Assembly: GCA_000317655.1 (NCBI GenBank) | Contig: CP003940.1 | Span: 2,551,547-2,615,546 of the forward strand | Source: Cyanobacterium stanieri PCC 7202 | GTDB lineage: Bacteria > Cyanobacteriota > Cyanobacteriia > Cyanobacteriales > Cyanobacteriaceae | Direction of reading: 5' to 3' | Length of the DNA: 64,000 bases | In this document: piece after piece, positions 59,216 to 64,000 of the stretch | Layout of the letters: each line of letters begins with the position of its first letter | How positions within the stretch are numbered: position 1 is the stretch's first letter | Notes under the pieces: model-generated | Seen by the model: the letters and a program-made list of their open reading frames with translations, nothing else | Database searches by the model: none | Told to the model about the DNA's origin: nothing | Translations under genes and position numbers: made by a program

Positions 59216-60802
59216 TTATTGGTCAACAATCATCACAGGAATAGCACTATTTTCCAACACCCTTTGAGAAACCGAACCCATTAATATATCCTGATGAATA
59301 TTTCTTTTACCCATGATAATTTCTGACACCCTATAATCCTCGGCAATGCTCAAAATTCTTTCGGCAGTGGAACCTTCCCTGACTAAAAATTGATAGTCTA
59401 TATCCGCCAAAACCTCAGTGGTAAGTAATTTTAAACCATCTATATCAGAACCTTGATTATCAGGAATAATATGTAAAACAATCACCTCTGCATTACCCCT
59501 TCTCGCTATTTCGGCAGTTTTTGTTAATACCCCTTTGGTTTCAGGTGAATCATTAACCGCAGTCAAGATGACAATTTTATTATTTATCATCACCTTAGTA
59601 GGATCTACCTCCCCTTTTTGTAATAACCTAGGAGCAAAAGTGGGAATCGCCCATGCCCCAAGGGGGGCCGTCACTAAAATAGATAAAGCTGCGATCGCCA
59701 ATATTTCCTCTCCTCCCTCAATGCCCAAAGCCAAAGGAATCGCACCCACCGCCGCCTGTACCGTTGCCTTGGCACAATTAGCAGGAAGCAAAAATAACCT
59801 TTCCTTACTATTCCAATTACTACCCCAAGTAGAAAAATACCAGCCCAACATTCTACCTACCAAAGTACCCACGAAAATAATAACTAACCCCACAACCAAA
59901 GTATTACCGAGTATATCTAACTGAATATTTGCCCCCAAGAGTACAAACAGAAAAATTTGAGCAACTTTCCAAAGGGCATCAAACCCCTGCCTCAGTCTTC
60001 TTGCCAAAGGAGAGGCAAACTCAATGAGAAAAAAACCACAACCCATGACTGCTAAATAACCAGAAAAAAATGGATATTGATTGGATAAAACCACTAATAA
60101 AAGAGCAAAACTAGCTGTAATTATGGTGTCGTAAACAGCATTTTGAGAGATTTTTTTAGTTACTAATATCCATACTAATATTTTAGCGAGTAACCAACCA
60201 AAAACAATTCCTAAAACAATTTGTAAAATTAATTGAAAGGGTAATAATTGCAGAGAATTTAAAGTAAAATCAGACTCCTGAGCAAAAAGAGCAATTAATA
60301 AACTGAAAATCAAAAGCAATAACACATCCGATAAAGCACTACCTGTCAAAATAGCATCGGGAATGCCCTTTTTGACACCCCAGCCCACACTTTTGAGCCG
60401 TAACATCCCCGGTACAATCACCGCAGGGGATTCGGCAGAAAGAATACAACCCAATAACAACCCTGTCGGTAAATCAAAATTTAAGAGAGACATTGCCATA
60501 AAAGTAATAACGACCATCTCACCAATAGCAGGTAGAAAACCCAATCTAAGGGCAACATTGCCTTGCTCTTGCAATTTTTGACGATCCAGTCCTAAACCTG
60601 CTTTCATTAAAATAATCATCACTGCAAGGGTTCTGAAAGCATCAGCAGATTCGAGGGCAGATTCAGTTAAAATATTTATTCCTTGAGAGCCTAAAATAAT
60701 TCCTACTAAAATCATTCCTACAAGACTAGGAATTTTAAATTTACTAACAATTTCCCCAGCAAAAAAGCCGATAATTAAAATTAAAATAAAATCTAAAAGC
60801 AT
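59216..60802 (-). CDS. Cation:proton antiporter (CPA2) with C-terminal universal-stress domain
   Basis: The first 390 residues hold about twelve membrane segments of the CPA2 Na+/H+ or K+/H+ exchanger fold (MILMKAGLGLD, AESPAVIVPGML, FSGYLAVMGCGFFLIEF). Residues about 400-528 form a UspA-like domain (VILTAVNDSPETKGVL, EIIMGKRNIHQDILMGSVS and VLENSAIPVMIVD). Cyanobacterial NhaS-type exchangers use such domains for regulation. The ion cannot be decided. It has 528 residues from the ATG at 60802. The stop codon is directly next to the left end of TnpB element D. Confidence 0.9.
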   Translation of the reverse strand: MLLDFILILIIGFFAGEIVSKFKIPSLVGMILVGIILGSQGINILTESALESADAFRTLAVMIILMKAGLGLDRQKLQEQGNVALRLGFLPAIGEMVVITFMAMSLLNFDLPTGLLLGCILSAESPAVIVPGMLRLKSVGWGVKKGIPDAILTGSALSDVLLLLIFSLLIALFAQESDFTLNSLQLLPFQLILQIVLGIVFGWLLAKILVWILVTKKISQNAVYDTIITASFALLLVVLSNQYPFFSGYLAVMGCGFFLIEFASPLARRLRQGFDALWKVAQIFLFVLLGANIQLDILGNTLVVGLVIIFVGTLVGRMLGWYFSTWGSNWNSKERLFLLPANCAKATVQAAVGAIPLALGIEGGEEILAIAALSILVTAPLGAWAIPTFAPRLLQKGEVDPTKVMINNKIVILTAVNDSPETKGVLTKTAEIARRGNAEVIVLHIIPDNQGSDIDGLKLLTTEVLADIDYQFLVREGSTAERILSIAEDYRVSEIIMGKRNIHQDILMGSVSQRVLENSAIPVMIVDQ

Positions 60803-61041
60803 AATACAGAATATGACTCGGTGATAAAAAGTATGAGGAAATAGGGAAAATGATTTTGTCCTAAGACTACTGAAAATGATATGCTTTTAATATACCCCTA
60901 GGGGGGATGTCGTAAAACATATATCTAGCCATACCACCAAAAAATGAAATAATTAATAATTGATTTTGTTCAATATTTGATGTTTACGATTAAAATACAT
61001 TAAGATTTAAGTAACGATAAGTAACGATATTTTAAGAAATT

Positions 61042-61785
61042 TTGTTTAACAATACCTTTTTAACTCAAATTAGTTCTTTTTTGCCCTCCGCTGTGAGTGT
61101 TGTTAGTCAATATCAGCAGGGTTTATGGCAGGATCAAGAAAAGCGTCAAGGCATTCTCATTTTTTTTGCTTCTGCTTTTCTGGTTTCTATTCCTGTTTTT
61201 TTTCAAGCCCCCTTGGTTCGTGTTTTTCCGTGGTTGAGTTTAGTTTCTACTCTAGTTTGGGTTTATTTTGGTTTAAAATTGCGATTGCAACCTAAAACCT
61301 ATCTTTGGGGTGATATAATCATCGGTTTTAGTTGGAGTTGGCTATGTGGCTCAATTTATTGGGGATGGTTGAGATGGACTCCTGCGATTCATATTCCCAT
61401 CGAGGCCATCGGCTTACCATTTGCCCTGTGGGGTATTTGGCGAGGTTGGGGTTTGATTGGTAACTATTTCTATCTCGGTTCGTTACTGGGTACTGCTATT
61501 ACAGATTTATACTTTTATATCGTTGGTTTAATCCCCTACTGGAAAGAAATCATGGATACTGACCCTACTTTGGTTAAACCTATTTTACAAGGGGCGATCG
61601 CCCAAGTAAACACGGTGTGGGGAATTAGTTGGGCGATATTACTGGCTAATATTCTACTGGGTATTAGTTTATATGCCCTCCAAAAAAGAAAACTTCATCA
61701 CCTAGCCTTTGCAGGGGCTGTGTTGAGTACCATTTTCACTGACGGGTTATTTTTAGTAGCCGCTTACTTTGGAGTGGGTGCTTAA
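61042..61785 (+). CDS. DUF3120 family membrane protein
   Basis: This cyanobacterial membrane protein of unknown function has about seven hydrophobic segments. WGDIIIGFSWSWLCGSIYWG and ALWGIWRGWGLIGNYFYLGS are characteristic. The start is probably the TTG at 61042 (247 residues), as no ATG precedes the first conserved segment; it could lie a few codons downstream. A tryptophan-rich core is a feature of the family. No neighbour suggests a role. Confidence 0.8.
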   Translation: MFNNTFLTQISSFLPSAVSVVSQYQQGLWQDQEKRQGILIFFASAFLVSIPVFFQAPLVRVFPWLSLVSTLVWVYFGLKLRLQPKTYLWGDIIIGFSWSWLCGSIYWGWLRWTPAIHIPIEAIGLPFALWGIWRGWGLIGNYFYLGSLLGTAITDLYFYIVGLIPYWKEIMDTDPTLVKPILQGAIAQVNTVWGISWAILLANILLGISLYALQKRKLHHLAFAGAVLSTIFTDGLFLVAAYFGVGA

Positions 61786-62046
61786 TATTTTGTGACGAAA
61801 ATATCTATGTAACATGGTTGGTATTTATACTTAATTACTTTGACAATACAAAAGATAAATTGATCACAAAATAGTTATTAATAGTGTACAGGTTTACCAT
61901 TATACAAGGATTTACCTGTGCAATATATAGAAAAAATACTTAACATTTTTTAATCAAAGTTAGATAAATTCAACGATGATCCTTTAAAATAATTCGAGTA
62001 AATTATAAATAGTCAATTCAAATTGTTTTAAAGGAGGTTTTAGTAA

Positions 62047-62193
62047 ATGAAATTTTGTATAAAATGCAAGGGTAGCGGAAAAATTTTAGAAAAAAAATTA
62101 TCAGACTATATCAACTCTTTTGACTACTATCCAGCAGTATGTCCTGAGTGTGAAGGGCAAGGCTTAGTAAAGGCTAAAAAAGCCTATAGATAA
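62047..62193 (+). CDS. 48-residue DnaJ-type zinc-finger microprotein
   Basis: A short frame with a strong ribosome-binding site (AAGGAGG, 9 nt upstream) begins at the ATG at 62047. It holds two CxxCxGxG motifs, CIKCKGSG and CPECEGQG, separated by about 20 residues, making one four-cysteine zinc site as in the DnaJ cysteine-rich domain or plant BSD2. No J-domain is present. It may act as a small chaperone or redox protein. A clear terminator (62298-62324) ends the transcript. The protein is complete, not a fragment of dnaJ. Confidence 0.75.
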   Translation: MKFCIKCKGSGKILEKKLSDYINSFDYYPAVCPECEGQGLVKAKKAYR

Positions 62194-62297
62194 TTATTTT
62201 TTGCAGATAATAGCATCTTAATCATTAAAATATTTTTATAAATCGTTAATCTTTTGTTTTTTTATTGTCCGTTAAAATTAGTTTCAAAAATTCTCAA

Positions 62298-62324
62298 GGC
62301 AGACAAAAAAGTCTGTCTTTTTTT
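62298..62324 (+). terminator. Intrinsic terminator after the zinc-finger microprotein
   Basis: GGCAGAC and GTCTGTC form a 7-bp stem (one G-U) with an AAAAAA loop, followed by seven T. It is the strongest terminator in the window. Confidence 0.85.
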
Positions 62325-62370
62325 CTCAAAAATAACACTGGTGATAATAAAAGAAAAAACCAGAGAAAAA

Positions 62371-62444
62371 TGGACGTAGCCTGACTCGAACAGGCGACCC
62401 CATCGATGTCAACGATGTACTCTAACCAACTGAGCTATACGTCC
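62371..62444 (-). tRNA. trnV-GAC: tRNA-Val (anticodon GAC)
   Basis: The reverse strand folds into a full cloverleaf of 74 nt: acceptor GGACGTA/TACGTCC, D arm GCTC/GAGT, anticodon stem CATCG/CGATG with loop TTGACAT, and T arm GCCTG/CAGGC with TTCGAGT. Positions 34-36 are GAC, reading valine codons GUC and GUU. The 3' CCA is not encoded. A good promoter stands upstream. Confidence 0.95.
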
Positions 62445-62461
62445 TTAATACACAGTCTCTA

Positions 62462-62490
62462 ATTATATCGTTAAATTTATTTGAGTGCAA
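62462..62490 (-). promoter_or_regulatory. Promoter of tRNA-Val
   Basis: On the reverse strand TTGCAC (62485-62490) and TATAAT (62462-62467) are exactly 17 bp apart, about 18 bp before the tRNA 5' end, matching the sigma-70 consensus well. Confidence 0.75.
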
Positions 62491-62588
62491 GTTTTGAAGA
62501 GAAATAGAGAAAAAAGAAGATTATTGTATCGGAATGATGAATCATTTGCTAGAATAGCATGGGAAATTTAAGGATAAATTAATAGTCT

Positions 62589-63092
62589 TTGAGTCAAGCA
62601 TTAGAAATTTCAAACTTAGATACCCTAGCACAAGAATTAGCAGCTATTCAGCAAACTAGCTCAAAAAAAATCGCTTTGCTAGGTTCGCGCCATGTGCCGA
62701 TAACTCATCAACACCTGATTGAGATGATGAGCTATGCTCTTGTATTGGGTGGCAATCGTTTAATCACTTCTGGGGCAGCAGGAACTAATTCTGCGGCTAT
62801 TAGGGGGGCTATGAGGGCTGATCCCAATCTTTTGACGGTTATCTTACCCCAAAGTCTGGATCGTCAGCCCAAGGAATCTCAGGATCAACTCCAGAAGGTA
62901 ATTCATCTGGTGGAAAATCCCGATAACAATCATCTTTCTCTGGGGGAAGCTAGTGCTGATTGTAACCGAGAAATTATTTCTCGTTGTCAACAGTTGATTT
63001 GTTTTGCTTTCCACGATAGTCATACTCTGATGAAAACTTGTGAGGAAGCCGAAGAGCAAAGAAAGGTAGTCACTTTGTTTTATTTTGATTAG
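62589..63092 (+). CDS. DprA/SLOG-like Rossmann-fold protein
   Basis: A 167-residue protein has KKIALLGSRHVPITHQHL (about 26-43) and NRLITSGAAGTNSAAIRGAM (about 56-75), which match the SLOG/DprA nucleotide-binding fold. DprA itself loads RecA onto single-stranded DNA in transformation, but this protein is only half its length. Cyanobacterial homologues are annotated as DNA recombination-mediator-like. The start is a TTG at 62589, after AAGGA. Function is unproven. Confidence 0.68.
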   Translation: MSQALEISNLDTLAQELAAIQQTSSKKIALLGSRHVPITHQHLIEMMSYALVLGGNRLITSGAAGTNSAAIRGAMRADPNLLTVILPQSLDRQPKESQDQLQKVIHLVENPDNNHLSLGEASADCNREIISRCQQLICFAFHDSHTLMKTCEEAEEQRKVVTLFYFD

Positions 63093-63234
63093 GGGAGGAT
63101 ATTTGTCGGTGCTTTTAGTTATGGGTAGTCGGCTTTCAGTATCTTTGTTTTACTGATGGCTGATTCCTAATGACTCTTTCTCACTGATTAAATATCAATT
63201 TTATTTTATCTATTTATTAAAAAGATTACGGGTT

Positions 63235-63810
63235 ATGAAAAAGTTAGTATTGGCAACAGGGAGCAAGGGAAAACTTAAGGAGTTTCAAGGTTATTTAGAG
63301 GATTTAGATTTAGAGTTGCTGATGAAGCCCAAAGATTTAGAAGTAGAAGAAACGGGAATAACTTTTATGGAAAATGCCATTTTAAAAGCTAGTCAGGTGG
63401 CTCTGGCTACGGGAGAATGGGCGATCGCCGATGATTCAGGTTTGATGATCGATGCTTTGGATGGGGCACCAGGGATTTATTCGGCAAGATATGCCCCAAC
63501 GGCTCAAGAATGTATTGACAGGGTTTTAAGGGAGTTGGACGGGGAAAGTAATCGTCAAGCTCAATTTGTCTGTGCCGTGGCGATCGCCTCTGGGGATGGT
63601 AAAATTGTTTTGCAAAATGAAGGAATCTGTCGAGGGGAAATATTAACCGAGGAAAAAGGGCAAGGAGGATTTGGTTATGATCCCATTTTTTATGTGCCAG
63701 AAATAGGACAAACCTTTGCCCAGATGCCCTCACAAATCAAAGACAAAATTAGCCATCGTGGAGTAGCCATGGCTAGTGTATTACCTCAACTAAAAAGGCT
63801 TTTCCAATAA
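63235..63810 (+). CDS. rdgB: XTP/dITP pyrophosphatase RdgB (HAM1)
   Basis: RdgB removes non-canonical purine nucleotides such as dITP and XTP. LVLATGSKGKLKEF at the N-terminus, WAIADDSGLMIDALDGAPGI around residues 62-81 and FGYDPIFYVPE with SHRGVAM near the C-terminus are its signatures. The 191 residues are complete. The start is the ATG at 63235. The stop overlaps the convergent debranching-enzyme gene by 21 bp. Confidence 0.95.
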   Translation: MKKLVLATGSKGKLKEFQGYLEDLDLELLMKPKDLEVEETGITFMENAILKASQVALATGEWAIADDSGLMIDALDGAPGIYSARYAPTAQECIDRVLRELDGESNRQAQFVCAVAIASGDGKIVLQNEGICRGEILTEEKGQGGFGYDPIFYVPEIGQTFAQMPSQIKDKISHRGVAMASVLPQLKRLFQ

Positions 63811-64000
63811 TTTATCTTTAATCAATGGTGGCAAAGAAACCTGATCTATATTTTGCCCCTTGGGATTCAAAAACAGTTCCAATAACTGAAAAATAACCCC
63901 CGTTGCCCATGCTTGGGGTAAACAGGCCACAGGATATTTTACAGGGATGTGATTTTCTTGGCGAGAAAAACCGCAGAACAACTCTGAGGGGCGATTATTA
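63790..64000 (-). CDS. Amylo-alpha-1,6-glucosidase / glycogen debranching enzyme (C-terminal part, cut by window)
   Basis: The reverse strand is open from the window edge to a stop at 63790. It contains RPSELFCGFSR and PVKYPVACLPQAWATGVIF, the C-terminal signature of GDE-type amylo-alpha-1,6-glucosidases (GH133-like), which remove branches from glycogen. About 70 residues are seen; the catalytic part lies outside. The frame is open across the right edge with no start inside, so this is a partial gene rather than a fragment. Confidence 0.75.
   Translation of the reverse strand, partial: NNRPSELFCGFSRQENHIPVKYPVACLPQAWATGVIFQLLELFLNPKGQNIDQVSLPPLIKDKLLEKPF

Noticed and set aside
60895-60904. 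Palindrome CCCCTAGGGG upstream of the antiporter gene
   Set aside because: Only 10 bp long and without a second copy or known consensus; it could be chance.

Overview
The window is a piece of a cyanobacterial chromosome, most likely from a low-GC unicellular lineage such as Cyanobacterium or Geminocystis (an inference from gene content and base composition, not a database match). Pointers are the very frequent HIP1 octamer GCGATCGC, several cyanobacteria/plastid-restricted families (PSRP-3/Ycf65, Ycf33, PAP/fibrillin, DUF3134, DUF3120, PucC-like carrier, PATAN response regulator), a DnaX intein, a PetR/PetP-like pair and abundant heptameric repeats in the spacers. Coding is dense on both strands. 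The window cuts queC at the left and a glycogen-debranching enzyme gene at the right.

Layout. 1-10 kb: queC, a mannose-1-phosphate guanylyltransferase, a MATE exporter, lipA, a GlcD-type flavin oxidase, a Tat-exported caspase homologue whose catalytic His/Cys are Tyr/Ser, and dnaX interrupted by a 138-residue mini-intein. 10-19 kb: a TPR protein, a RibD-C reductase, cysE, an LPS-export operon (LptA, LptB, LptF/G-type permease, a proline/serine-rich membrane protein), PAP/fibrillin, DUF3134, rbfA, Ycf33 and a PATAN-REC regulator. 19-22.3 kb: two TnpB elements, tail to tail. 22-29 kb: an HTH/GrpE-like protein, a candidate Psb35-like membrane protein, speE, a cyclophilin lipoprotein, an AT-rich pair of glycan-modification genes, a ketoacyl synthase and a DivIVA-like coiled coil. 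29-40 kb: recJ, petR-petP followed by a cupredoxin lipoprotein, a PucC-family carrier, an S9 peptidase, a candidate small RNA, a Fur/PerR-type regulator, queA and an SMI1/KNR4 protein. 40-47.6 kb: a MerA-like flavoprotein, two TVP38 membrane proteins, a TauE/SafE permease, an ECF sigma/anti-sigma pair, remnants of toxin-antitoxin and Uma2 genes, and a PEP-CTERM secreted protein. 47.6-49.2 kb: a third TnpB element that abuts a truncated DUF29 gene. 50-55.7 kb: arsM-arsS-pstS-pstC-pstA-pstB in one direction. 56-64 kb: PSRP-3, a HAD protein, tsaE, a fourth TnpB element with a ribbon-helix-helix gene, a CPA2 antiporter, DUF3120, a 48-residue zinc-finger protein, tRNA-Val(GAC), a DprA/SLOG-like protein and rdgB.

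How the parts may work together. The most coherent set is the arsenosugar/phosphate cluster: PstSCAB takes up phosphate (and potentially arsenate), while ArsM and ArsS would turn reduced arsenic into methylated arsenosugars. PetR/PetP is a repressor/membrane-protease pair known to switch copper-dependent electron carriers, and here a blue-copper lipoprotein gene lies just downstream. The four TnpB loci carry no transposase; three share nearly the same terminal sequences, and two carry a divergent ribbon-helix-helix gene, one with a clear palindrome in the shared promoter.

Spacer structure is a second theme. Many intergenic regions hold short tandem arrays with a 7-bp period but different sequences, and a 19-bp dispersed repeat supplies the final codons of both pstA and tsaE. 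No CRISPR array, rRNA or prophage was seen.
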